A stretch of DNA of 64,000 bases from assembly GCF_001187785.1 (NCBI RefSeq), contig NZ_CP012154.1, forward strand, positions 2,040,501 to 2,104,500, read 5' to 3'. A program made the translations under genes and the position numbers. Positions 43,467 to 51,444 of the stretch are shown here, in pieces (the first letter of the stretch is position 1; every line of letters starts with the position of its first letter). The DNA comes from Wenzhouxiangella marina (GTDB lineage Bacteria > Pseudomonadota > Gammaproteobacteria > Xanthomonadales > Wenzhouxiangellaceae). Under the pieces are notes generated by a model, which had not been told where the DNA came from, searched no databases, and saw only the letters and a program-made list of their open reading frames with translations.

Positions 43467-44426
43467 ATGATCCACGACAACATTCTGCAGACCATCGGCC
43501 GGACCCCGGTCGTCCGGCTCAATCGCCTGGCCCCCAGCAAGGTCGAGGTCTTCATCAAGGCCGAATTCTTCAACCCCCTGGCTTCGGTCAAGGACCGCCT
43601 GGCCGTGGCCATCATCGAAGATGCCGAGCGCCGGGGTCGACTGCAACCCGGCCAGACCGTGATCGAGGCGACCTCGGGCAACACGGGCATTGCCCTGGCC
43701 ATGGTCTGTGCCGCCAAGGGCTATCCCTTCGTGGCCTGCATGGTCGAGACCTTCTCCGTCGAACGGCGCAAGCTGATGCGCGCCCTGGGCGCGAAGGTCA
43801 TCCTGACGCCGGCCGAAGAGCGCGGCACGGGCATGGTCCGGCGCGCCGAAGCCCTGGCAGAAAAGCACGGCTGGTTCCTCGCCCGCCAGTTCGAGAACGA
43901 GGCCAACCCCGCCTACCATCGCAACACCACGGGCCCGGAAATCCTGCGCGATTTTGCCGATCGGAACCTGGACTACTTCGTCGCCGGCTGGGGCACGGGC
44001 GGGACCATCAGCGGCGCAGGCGAGATGCTCAAGCTGGCCCGCCCCGGACTCAAGGTCATCGCGGCCGAGCCGGTCAATGCCTCTCTGCTCGCGGGCAAGG
44101 AGTGGACGCCCCACAAGATCCAGGGCTGGACCCCGGACTTCCTGCCCAAGACCCTCAACCAGACGATCGCCGACGAGATCATCACCGTCAGCGACGAAGA
44201 GTCCCGCGATACGGCCCTGGCCCTGGCCAGCCAGGAGGGCATCTTCTGCGGGCTGTCCGGCGGCGGATCGGTCGCGGCGGCCCTGAAGCTGGCCGAGCGG
44301 GTGCCGGATGGATCGACGATCCTCGCCATCGTCGCCGACACCGGTGAGCGTTATCTCTCCACCTTCATGTTCGAAGGCATCAACGAGGGCTCGGACGACG
44401 ACTGGCTGGCCAGCCTGAACGATTGA
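43467..44426 (+). CDS. cysK: Cysteine synthase (O-acetylserine sulfhydrylase)
   Basis: 319 residues. PLP Lys in NPLASVKDRLA, phosphate/substrate loop TSGNTGIALAM and GTGGTISGAGEML. It makes cysteine from O-acetylserine and sulfide. The ATG at 43467 is chosen at the family N-terminus (MIHDNILQTIGRTPVVRL); the upstream extension shows no homology pattern. CysK is favoured over CysM by the motif spacing, with moderate certainty. Confidence 0.9.
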   Translation: MIHDNILQTIGRTPVVRLNRLAPSKVEVFIKAEFFNPLASVKDRLAVAIIEDAERRGRLQPGQTVIEATSGNTGIALAMVCAAKGYPFVACMVETFSVERRKLMRALGAKVILTPAEERGTGMVRRAEALAEKHGWFLARQFENEANPAYHRNTTGPEILRDFADRNLDYFVAGWGTGGTISGAGEMLKLARPGLKVIAAEPVNASLLAGKEWTPHKIQGWTPDFLPKTLNQTIADEIITVSDEESRDTALALASQEGIFCGLSGGGSVAAALKLAERVPDGSTILAIVADTGERYLSTFMFEGINEGSDDDWLASLND

Positions 44427-44439
44427 TAGAATCCGGAGC

Positions 44440-45114
44440 ATGTCGAAGGCTCCGGACAACACTCGCTCCCTCGGACCCGCCCGCCGGGTCCTGGCCGCTC
44501 TGGCCGCTCTGGCCGCTCTGGCCGTGCTGGGCCTGCTCAGCGCCTGCGCGACGACCCCGCCGGCCAACCAGGACAACCTCTGCGAGATCTTCGAGGAATA
44601 CCCCGAGTGGTACGACGATGCGCGCCGCTCCGAGCGCCGCTGGGGAACACCGATCGCGATCCAGATGGCCTTCGTGCGTCAGGAATCCGCCTTCCGAGCC
44701 GGCGCAAAGCCGGAACGGCGACGCTTTCTGGGCATCTTCCCCGGCCGACGCCCCTCCTCGGCCGAAGGCTATGCCCAGGCTCAGGACCCGGCCTGGGCGG
44801 ACTATCGCCGGGCCACGGGTCGGCGCTTCGCCAGTCGAGGCGACATGGAGGACGCGCTGGATTTCATCGGCTGGTACAACGACGTCAGTCACCGGCGACT
44901 GGGCCTGGCGCGCAACAACGCCTATGACCTCTACCTGGCCTACCACGAGGGCCATGGCGGCTACTCACGGCGAAGCTGGGCGGACAAACCCCGCCTTCGT
45001 CAGATCGCCAGTCGTGTCGACGAACTGAGCCTGCGCTACCAGCGCCAGCTGGCCAGCTGCGAAGACGCGCTGCGCTGCCGGCGCTGGTATCAGTTCTGGC
45101 CCTTCTGCCGCTGA
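44440..45114 (+). CDS. Lytic-transglycosylase-like lipoprotein
   Basis: 224 residues. A long signal with the repeat LAALAALAAL ends in the lipobox LLSAC. The SLT/lysozyme-like fold carries a likely catalytic Glu in MAFVRQESAFRAG, then DFIGWYND and NAYDLYLAYHEGHGGY. It would cleave peptidoglycan glycan strands from the envelope side. TAGAAT at 44427-44432 ends 7 bases before the ATG, another leaderless-type arrangement, though GGAG is also present just before the ATG. It overlaps the next, convergent gene by 25 bases. Confidence 0.82.
   Translation: MSKAPDNTRSLGPARRVLAALAALAALAVLGLLSACATTPPANQDNLCEIFEEYPEWYDDARRSERRWGTPIAIQMAFVRQESAFRAGAKPERRRFLGIFPGRRPSSAEGYAQAQDPAWADYRRATGRRFASRGDMEDALDFIGWYNDVSHRRLGLARNNAYDLYLAYHEGHGGYSRRSWADKPRLRQIASRVDELSLRYQRQLASCEDALRCRRWYQFWPFCR
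44491..44526 (+). repeat. 9-bp tandem repeat in the signal peptide of the lipoprotein gene
   Basis: Three perfect copies of CTGGCCGCT (44491-44517) and a fourth with two changes. In-frame unit length means that slippage would add or remove three hydrophobic residues rather than shift the frame. Confidence 0.8.
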
Positions 45115-45539
45115 ACGAGCACGCTGGCGTACAGGAAGCCGCCGACAGCGCCCGCCGCCGAGAGCAGCAGGGTACCCAGCAGACCGCGGGAGGCGCCGAT
45201 CAGGGTCACCGGCAGCATCGCATTCATCGCGGCCAGGGCCGTGTAGATGGCCACGAAGCCCGCCAGGGCGAACCATCCCCTTCCAAGGCCGGGCAGCCGG
45301 GAGGCCGGCCAGGCGGCGACCAGCAGGGCAATCAGCAAGGCAAAGGCACTGACGATGGCATAGGTCGGCGCAAAGCTGAGCAGATCGAACAGGGTCACCT
45401 CCAGACGCGTACCCCAGTCGATCTGCTGACCCAGCTCCGCGATTCGAGCCAGATTGAACTGCGTCTGGATCACGCTGCCGAGCAGCGCCGTGACCAGCAC
45501 GGCCAGCAGGAAGGCGAGCAACCAGCGAATCACGGCCAT
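45090..45539 (-). CDS. Four-segment membrane protein, unknown function
   Basis: 149 residues from the ATG at 45539. Hydrophobic segments near residues 3-23, 50-72, 80-103 and 115-138; the last contains Gly/Ala-rich SAAGAVGGFLYASV. No motif recognised. It overlaps the lipoprotein gene tail to tail. Upstream of its start is the second palindromic element. Confidence 0.68.
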   Translation of the reverse strand: MAVIRWLLAFLLAVLVTALLGSVIQTQFNLARIAELGQQIDWGTRLEVTLFDLLSFAPTYAIVSAFALLIALLVAAWPASRLPGLGRGWFALAGFVAIYTALAAMNAMLPVTLIGASRGLLGTLLLSAAGAVGGFLYASVLVQRQKGQN

Positions 45540-45611
45540 GAGTTTGAATCCCTCGGACTTGACGATGAAGGCCCCGAGCTTACCCCATTCGGACGCCCCT
45601 GCCGTTACTAG

Positions 45612-45930
45612 CCCCACCGTAAGTATTGCCTCATTCAGCTTGTCTCTCAGCGCTCGTGGCAAGGCGTTGGTGCGAAGTGCGTAGCCGGGCCTACGTTGAG
45701 CGCCAACAACGCAGTCCACGGGCGATGAGAGGCAAGCCCTGCGGGGGCTCCGGACGAATCCGCCTGCAGCGCAGGTCGTAAGCAGGGTGCGGTTTGCGCA
45801 GCAAGAAGCGCCCTGCTGAAGACCGTAGCGCGTGTTAAAGTGCCTTGACGTAGACTGACTATGCCTTCGGCACTTTGCCTTGCAGGCGAATCCGTCCGGA
45901 GCCCTGAATGTGGCAATACTTACGGTGGGA
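45612..45930. mobile_element. 319-bp non-coding element with 18-bp terminal inverted repeats and CTAG flanks
   Basis: Fills most of the 433-base gap between the membrane-protein gene and the sugar dehydrogenase gene. CCCACCGTAAGTATTGCC at 45613-45630 is repeated inverted at 45912-45929, and similarity continues inward. CTAG at 45608-45611 and 45931-45934 looks like a 4-bp target duplication (YTAR type, as IS5-group transposases make). No credible ORF. Two folded domains: 45638-45649 with 45726-45737, and 45745-45768 with 45881-45904 (22 of 24 pair), the latter enclosing hairpins 45769-45831 and 45837-45844/45869-45876. MITE-like. Confidence 0.75.
45769..45831 (+). repeat. Conserved compound hairpin, copy 2
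   Basis: GCGC/GCGC; GGTC (45774-45777) with GACC (45821-45824); GCAGGGTGC (45782-45790) with GCGCCCTGC (45808-45816); internal loop GGT opposite GAA; TTGC with GCAA; loop GCA. Same architecture as 39822-39887 with compensatory stem changes. Confidence 0.75.
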
Positions 45931-45972
45931 CTAGTACCATGCCTTCAGTCCGACGACGAGAGTTGCCAAGCC

Positions 45973-47067
45973 ATGCCCGCCATCCTGATCTTCGCTATCG
46001 CCCTGCTGCTGGCGCTGCCGGGGCCTGCCCACGCCGAGTTCGAACTCGACACCGTGGCCGAGGGCCTGGATCACCCCTGGTCACTGGCCTTTCTTCCCGA
46101 GGGCGGTTACCTGGTCACCGAACGAGTCGGCCGTCTGCGCCGCGTCAGCCCCGAGGGTGAGCTGTCCGAGCCGATCGAGGGCGTGCCGCCGGCCTGGGTC
46201 CGCTCCCAGGGCGGGCTGATGGGCCTGGCGCTGGATCCCGATTACGAAAGCAACGGCTGGATCTACCTGACCCTGGCTCATGGCACGGCCGAGGCCAACG
46301 CGACCCGCCTGGTCCGTGCGCGCCTGGATGGCCCGCGCCTGGTCGATCTGAACGTCCTGTTCACGGCGCGACCGACGCGCGATACGCCGGTCCACTACGG
46401 AGGCCGGATGGCCTTCCTGCCCGATGGCACCCTGCTGCTGACGATCGGCGACGGCTTCGATGATCGCGAAGACGCACAGAGCCTGGAGAGCCACACCGGC
46501 AGCATCGTGCGCCTGCACCGCGATGGGTCAGCCCCGGCCGACAACCCCTGGTCCGGACGCAGCGACGCCCTGCCCGAGCTCTACAGCATCGGCCACCGCA
46601 ACCCCCAGGGCATCGTGCTGGATCCGGACAGCGGCCGGGTCTGGTCGCACGAACACGGCCCCCGCGGCGGCGACGAGCTCAACGTGATCGAAGCCGGCGT
46701 CAACTACGGCTGGCCCGTGGCCACGGAAGGGATCGACTACTCGGGAGCCCGCGTCTCGCCCTTCACTTCACGTCCCGGCATGCGCGACCCGGTCCTGGTC
46801 TGGACGCCCAGCATCGCCCCGTCGGGCATGGTGATGGTGCACGGCGATCGCTATCCGGACTGGAGCGGCGATCTGCTGATCACCAGCCTGGCCGAGCGCA
46901 GCCTGCGCCGGATCGACCTGGACGATGGCGAGGTCGTCGGACAGGAGCGCCTCGAACTGCCCCTCGACGAACGCCTGCGCGACGTGCGCGTCAGCCCCGG
47001 CGGCGAAATCTACCTGCTGACCGACTCCAGCGACGGCCGCATCCTGCGTCTGCGGCGAACGCCCTGA
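45973..47067 (+). CDS. PQQ-dependent sugar dehydrogenase (YliI/Asd-like), exported
   Basis: 364 residues. A signal peptide ending ALPGPAHA precedes a six-bladed GSDH beta-propeller. Visible marks: LDHPWSLAFLPEGG, the catalytic-type His in VHYGGRMAFLPDG, RNPQGIVLDP, EHGPRGGDELNVI and NYGWPVATEG. Soluble aldose dehydrogenases of this group use PQQ to oxidise sugars in the periplasm. The palindromic element ends 43 bases before the ATG and may carry or disrupt the promoter. Confidence 0.9.
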   Translation: MPAILIFAIALLLALPGPAHAEFELDTVAEGLDHPWSLAFLPEGGYLVTERVGRLRRVSPEGELSEPIEGVPPAWVRSQGGLMGLALDPDYESNGWIYLTLAHGTAEANATRLVRARLDGPRLVDLNVLFTARPTRDTPVHYGGRMAFLPDGTLLLTIGDGFDDREDAQSLESHTGSIVRLHRDGSAPADNPWSGRSDALPELYSIGHRNPQGIVLDPDSGRVWSHEHGPRGGDELNVIEAGVNYGWPVATEGIDYSGARVSPFTSRPGMRDPVLVWTPSIAPSGMVMVHGDRYPDWSGDLLITSLAERSLRRIDLDDGEVVGQERLELPLDERLRDVRVSPGGEIYLLTDSSDGRILRLRRTP

Positions 47068-47074
47068 TCGAGGG

Positions 47075-47551
47075 TCAGGCCTTGCTGCCCGGCTTGCCCT
47101 TGCCGCTGGGCGCCCTAGCATCCGACGAAGACGGCGAAGACGACCCTGCCGAGGGCTTGGCAGCGGCGCCGGTCGACCCCGAGGCCGCTGCGGAGCCTTG
47201 AGGCCCGGCGCTCGACGAGGGTCGCACCGAGCTCCCGATGCGTTTGAGGCGGATTTCCTGATCGGACACCTTCGGCATGCGCTCGCGCACGACCTGCTCG
47301 TCGACGAGGCGCTCCGCACCCTCGCTCAAGTGATCGAAGACGGCCTTGTAGCTGTCGGTCAGGCGGTTGATCAGTTCCGCCGTCTGGACGAAGTGGTCGT
47401 TGACCTGCTCCCGGAACTGTTCGTTCTCCTCGCGCAGCTGACGAACCGAATGCCCCGGCCCCGCCGCGGAACGCGTCAGCAACCAGACGACCAGGGCGCC
47501 GACGGCCAGTCCGAGAGCGAGTGCGCCTACCACCCAAACCATGGAATACAT
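47075..47551 (-). CDS. zapG: ZapG/YhcB (DUF1043) envelope and division protein
   Basis: 158 residues. One N-terminal membrane segment (about 5-25), then a coiled-coil stretch (LREENEQFREQVNDHFVQTA and AELINRLTDSYKAVFDHLSE) and a long low-complexity Ser/Ala/Gly/Pro tail. This matches YhcB, an inner-membrane protein linked to division and cell-envelope growth. The tail is longer than in E. coli. Stops of this gene and the dehydrogenase are 7 bases apart. Confidence 0.88.
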   Translation of the reverse strand: MYSMVWVVGALALGLAVGALVVWLLTRSAAGPGHSVRQLREENEQFREQVNDHFVQTAELINRLTDSYKAVFDHLSEGAERLVDEQVVRERMPKVSDQEIRLKRIGSSVRPSSSAGPQGSAAASGSTGAAAKPSAGSSSPSSSDARAPSGKGKPGSKA

Positions 47552-47666
47552 CGAGCACCTCCTACCAAGAATGAAGCTTCATGGTATCAATCCTCGCCGC
47601 CCTTCCAGCAACGTTCCTGCGAATATCCACACCGCCGAGCCTCGGCCGGCCATGTAGACATCCCCG

Positions 47667-47695
47667 TTTACAGAAAAATGCGGCAAAGCTAATAT
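47667..47695 (+). promoter_or_regulatory. Promoter of the IPTL-CTERM-like protein gene
   Basis: TTTACA (47667-47672), 17-base spacer, TAATAT (47690-47695); start codon 35 bases further on with GGAG before it. A 12-bp palindrome ATGAAGCTTCAT lies upstream at 47571-47582. Confidence 0.7.
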
Positions 47696-47729
47696 TGGCA
47701 GCACCTACCTTCACCCCCGGAGCCGATCC

Positions 47730-48566
47730 ATGAAACGCCTTGTACTGCCACTACTCCTCGCCTTCAGCCCAGCCAGCTTCGCCCAGGTCGGGGACGTTCT
47801 GTTCGTGAACTACAACGGCAGCGACAACAGCGTCGAAACCGCGCTGGCGGCAGATGGCCACACGGTCACTGCCGTCGATGTACCCCCGAACACGGCCAGC
47901 GCCTACTTCTCCTCGACCGACCTCAGCGGCTACTGCGCCGTCGTCTGGAGTGGCGCATACGCCTACGACGAAGACGTCGCCGGCGCGACCTCGGTGCTGA
48001 GCAACTGGGTCGCCGATGGTGGCTCGGTACTGGTCACCGCACCGGATGCAATCCGCAGCCAGTCAACGGACATGATCCAGTTCCTGGGAGGGTCGTCGGC
48101 CCGCGACGAAAACCTGAATTTCAGCACCATCGCCAACGTCGCCAACAGCCTGACGATCGGCCTCGTCGACATCCGCGGCCTCACGCCGCCGGACATCTCC
48201 GACCAGGACACCCTGTGCGGCCCGCTGGTCCCGGGCACGGTCGGCCTCGTGACCGGCACTGCCACGCCGGACAGCACCTGTCCGAACGACGAAGGCTACG
48301 CCTGGACGCTGCGCAGCCTGGGCAATGGGCAGATCGCCTTCATCACCAGCGGCAACTTCACGACGGGCGACGATCCGGACTGGTCCGACACGACGATTCC
48401 GGGCGACGGCGTCTACAACGCAGCCCTGCGCAATTTCGCGCGTGCCGCCTGCACCCCTAGGGCCGAAGCGCGCTCGGTGCCGGCCCTTTCACCCCCGAGC
48501 CTGGTGGTCTTGTTCACGCTGCTTCTGATGCTTGCAGCGTTCTCCATTCGCCATCCGGTTCGCTGA
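47730..48566 (+). CDS. Exported protein with IPTL-CTERM-like sorting signal
   Basis: 278 residues. Signal peptide (MKRLVLPLLLAFSPASFA), then a Rossmann/GATase-like exported domain (GDVLFVNYNGSDNSVETAL, YCAVVWSGAY, WVADGGSVLVTAPD). The C-terminus has the tripartite form of a sorting signal: VPALSP, a hydrophobic helix (VVLFTLLLMLAAF) and a basic end RHPVR. VPALSP resembles the IPTLSEWG motif of IPTL-CTERM proteins, though the Trp-Gly is missing. Function of the main domain unknown. Confidence 0.72.
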   Translation: MKRLVLPLLLAFSPASFAQVGDVLFVNYNGSDNSVETALAADGHTVTAVDVPPNTASAYFSSTDLSGYCAVVWSGAYAYDEDVAGATSVLSNWVADGGSVLVTAPDAIRSQSTDMIQFLGGSSARDENLNFSTIANVANSLTIGLVDIRGLTPPDISDQDTLCGPLVPGTVGLVTGTATPDSTCPNDEGYAWTLRSLGNGQIAFITSGNFTTGDDPDWSDTTIPGDGVYNAALRNFARAACTPRAEARSVPALSPPSLVVLFTLLLMLAAFSIRHPVR

Positions 48567-48576
48567 ATCAGTTGTG

Positions 48577-48604
48577 GGTGCTCCGGACCCGCGTCCGGAG
48601 CACC
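48577..48604. terminator. Perfect 12-bp hairpin between convergent genes
   Basis: GGTGCTCCGGAC (48577-48588) pairs with GTCCGGAGCACC (48593-48604), loop CCGC. No T tract. Likely bidirectional terminator or 3'-end stabiliser. Confidence 0.65.
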
Positions 48605-48616
48605 TCGAGGGCAGAG

Positions 48617-50158
48617 TCACTTCCACTTCAACTCGTACAGATCCAGGCGCCGATCCTTCAGGTTCCGCACCGAACCGTGGGAGCGGACTTCCCGCAGGTT
48701 GTCCAGGTCGAGATCGGCGATCAGCATGGTTTCGGTGTTGGCCGTTGCCTCGTGTGCCACGGCATCGTGGGGAAAGGCGAAGTCCGAGGGCGTGAACACG
48801 GCCGCCTGGGAATACTGCATGTCCATGTTCTCCACCCTGGGCAGGTTGCCGACCGAACCGGTGATGACGACGTAGCATTCGTTCTCGACGGCTCTGGCCT
48901 GGGCGCAGCGGCGCACCCGCAGATAGGCATTCTTCGTGTCGGTCCAGTAAGGCACGAACAGGATGTTCAGCCCCTGGTCCGCCATCAGGCGCGGCAGTTC
49001 GGGAAACTCGACGTCGTAGCAGATCAGGATGCCGATCTTGCCGAAGTCCGTATCGAAGACCTGGATCCGGTCGCCCCCGGTCAGGCCCCAGGCACTGACC
49101 TCGTCGGGCGTGACGTGAATCTTGTACTGACGATCCCAACTGCCGTCGCGACGCAGTAGATAGCAGACGTTGCGCAGCTGATCGCCATCGTATTCGGGCA
49201 TCGAGCCGGCGATGATGTTGATGTTGTAGGACACGGCGAACTGCAGCATCCGATCCCGAATGGCTTCGGTGTAGCCGGCCAGCCGGCGTACGGCCTCGGC
49301 CGGGCCCTGGTCGTTCCACTCGGCCATCAAGGGGCCGTTGAAGAATTCCGGGAACAGGACGACGTCGGCCTGGTAGCCGGAGACGGCGTCGACGAAGTAC
49401 TCGATCTGGCCGTACAGGTCCTCCAGCGACCGGGTCGGTCGCATCTGCCATTGCACGGCCCCGATGCGCACGTCGGACGGCCGCCCGCCGATCACGCTGC
49501 TGGACGGCTCTTCGAAGTAGATGTTGATCCACTCGAGCAAGGTGGCATAGCCGGCCGACTGGGCGTCATCGGGCAGGTAGCCACGCACGATCCGGCGCAC
49601 CTGGAAATCATTGGCCAGCTGAAAGGTCAGGATCGGGTCCGTCAGCTCGCGCGACTGCACCTTGGCCACGTATTGCTGCGGCGTCATCTCGTCGGCCACC
49701 TTGTGGTAGCCGGGAATCCGACCGCCGACCACGATGCCGCGCAGGTTCAACTTTTCACAGAGCTCCTTGCGCGCATCGTAGAGTCGACGGCCGAGGCGCA
49801 GGGCCCGGTAGTCCGGATGCACGAAGACGTCGACGCCGTAGAGCACGTCGCCCTTCGGGTCGTGGGTGGTCAGGTAGCCGTTGCCGACGATGTCCCAGTA
49901 GCGGTGGTTCTGGCCCCAGCGGCTGTACTTGACGATCAGTGAAATGGCAGCGGCCACGACCCTGCCGTTGTCCTCGATGCAGATCTGGCCCTCGGGAAAG
50001 CGCTGGATCTGGGACTCGAACTGAGCGCGGGTCCAGGCGCCGTCCAGGCCGCCCGGGTAGACCCGCTCCATGATCACGGCGATGTCCTCGTAGTCCTCCG
50101 GCCGGGTCTGGCGGAGCAGCAGGCGATGGCCTTCGGAATGGTCGGTGTTTTCGTTCAT
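48617..50158 (-). CDS. GNAT acetyltransferase / carbon-nitrogen hydrolase fusion
   Basis: 513 residues. Residues about 10-190 are a GNAT domain with the acetyl-CoA loop ALRLGRRLYDARKELCEKL; residues about 225-510 are a nitrilase-superfamily domain with the catalytic triad Glu in VVLFPEFFNG, Lys in QYKIHVTPDE and Cys in ILICYDVEFPEL. This fusion is a recognised family in proteobacteria and is often called a bifunctional protein. The substrates of both halves are unknown. Standalone gene. Confidence 0.9.
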   Translation of the reverse strand: MNENTDHSEGHRLLLRQTRPEDYEDIAVIMERVYPGGLDGAWTRAQFESQIQRFPEGQICIEDNGRVVAAAISLIVKYSRWGQNHRYWDIVGNGYLTTHDPKGDVLYGVDVFVHPDYRALRLGRRLYDARKELCEKLNLRGIVVGGRIPGYHKVADEMTPQQYVAKVQSRELTDPILTFQLANDFQVRRIVRGYLPDDAQSAGYATLLEWINIYFEEPSSSVIGGRPSDVRIGAVQWQMRPTRSLEDLYGQIEYFVDAVSGYQADVVLFPEFFNGPLMAEWNDQGPAEAVRRLAGYTEAIRDRMLQFAVSYNINIIAGSMPEYDGDQLRNVCYLLRRDGSWDRQYKIHVTPDEVSAWGLTGGDRIQVFDTDFGKIGILICYDVEFPELPRLMADQGLNILFVPYWTDTKNAYLRVRRCAQARAVENECYVVITGSVGNLPRVENMDMQYSQAAVFTPSDFAFPHDAVAHEATANTETMLIADLDLDNLREVRSHGSVRNLKDRRLDLYELKWK

Positions 50159-50331
50159 GGGAACGCTTCTGAAACGCCATGCAAGAGCATAGCGCAGGCC
50201 GCGGGAATACGGCGCGATCCAACGGCAAATGCTTGCTGGAAACCGGCGTCATCAAACGGTCAGCGTTCTGCCACGGAGCTGAAAAGCGGGCCGCCTAGGC
50301 TTCCATCATTCGACAAGAGAAGGCTCTGACA

Positions 50332-51444
50332 ATGCGAATCCTGCTGGTCACCGACGCCTGGGCACCCCAGGTCAACGGCGTGGTCCGAACCCTGGAAACC
50401 ACCCGAGAGCATCTTCGCCGCATGGGCCATGAGGTCGAGGTGCTTTCTCCGGAAGGTCAGCGCACCATGCCCTGCCCCGGCTACCCGGAAATCCGTCTGA
50501 CCCTGCGCCCGGGCAAGCGCCTGCGCGAGCTGATGCGCACGCGACGCTTCGATGCCGTTCACATCGCCACGGAAGGGCCCATCGGCCTGGCTGCACGTCG
50601 CTGGTGCCTTCGCCATGGCCTGGCCTTCACCACCTCCTACCACACGCGCTTTCCCGAGTACCTGCAGATGCGCGCACCGGTGCCGCTGGCCTGGTCCTAC
50701 GCCTATCTGCGCTGGTTCCATCGGCCGGCCGCCAACACCCTGGTTCGAACGGACACCCAGCGCCGCCTGCTCGAGGACCACGGCTTCACGCATCTTTCCG
50801 TGTGGCCCGGCAGCGTCGACACGCGCCTGTTTCGACCGCAGGACAGCCAGGTCCTCGATCTGCCCCGTCCGATTGCCATGTACGTCGGCCGCGTTGCCCG
50901 GGAGAAGAATCTCGAGGCCTTCCTGGACCTGGACGTCAGGGGCTCGAAGGTGATCGTCGGCGACGGCCCCGATCTGGAGCGACTGCGCAGGGCCTATCCG
51001 GACGCCCACTTCCTCGGCTACCGACACGGCCAGGCCCTCGTCGACTGCCTGAATTGCGCCGATGTCTTCGTATTCCCGAGCCGGACCGAAACCCTGGGGC
51101 TCGTCATGCTCGAAGCCATGGCCTGCGGCGTGCCCGTCGCCGCTTTCCCGGCACCCGGCCCGATCGACCTGATCACCGACGGCGCCAATGGGGCCCTCGA
51201 CGAGAATCTGGCCGCCGCCTACTATCGCGCACTGTCGGTCGATCGAACCGCCTGCGTCGAGTTCGCCGAGCAGTTCTCCTGGGAACGATCCACCCGCCGC
51301 TTTCTGCGCAGCCTCAGCCCCATCGACGGCGAACAGACTCGGCGCCCGTCCCGAGTCGACAGTGCAACGGGCGCGTATAATCCGGCCCCATGCGAGTCGC
51401 ACCCCCGGGCCCGGAAAGCCGAATCTATCGCCCAGCCGAGCTGA
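50332..51444 (+). CDS. GT4 family glycosyltransferase
   Basis: 370 residues. N-terminal TDAWAPQVNGVVRTLETT and C-terminal YVGRVAREKNLEAFL with SRTETLGLVMLEAMACG (the EX7E motif) are GT-B retaining transferases of family 4, near the MgtA / diacylglycerol-glycosyltransferase group. The probable acceptor is a lipid at the inner membrane. A glycosphingolipid acceptor is possible given the ceramide genes 17 kb away, but nothing direct supports that. The last 55 bases overlap xseA; the C-terminal 40 residues look like non-conserved read-through. Confidence 0.85.
   Translation: MRILLVTDAWAPQVNGVVRTLETTREHLRRMGHEVEVLSPEGQRTMPCPGYPEIRLTLRPGKRLRELMRTRRFDAVHIATEGPIGLAARRWCLRHGLAFTTSYHTRFPEYLQMRAPVPLAWSYAYLRWFHRPAANTLVRTDTQRRLLEDHGFTHLSVWPGSVDTRLFRPQDSQVLDLPRPIAMYVGRVAREKNLEAFLDLDVRGSKVIVGDGPDLERLRRAYPDAHFLGYRHGQALVDCLNCADVFVFPSRTETLGLVMLEAMACGVPVAAFPAPGPIDLITDGANGALDENLAAAYYRALSVDRTACVEFAEQFSWERSTRRFLRSLSPIDGEQTRRPSRVDSATGAYNPAPCESHPRARKAESIAQPS
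51376..51381 (+). promoter_or_regulatory. -10 element before xseA
   Basis: Perfect TATAAT ending eight bases before the xseA ATG, inside the 3' end of the glycosyltransferase gene. Consistent with leaderless xseA transcription. The -35 is weak (TCGACA only 14 bases upstream). Confidence 0.45.

Noticed and set aside
39687-45930. Integron attC sites as the explanation for the two palindromic elements
   Set aside because: The GTTRRRY/RYYYAAC core sites are not found at the ends of the folded regions, and no integrase or cassette array is present.
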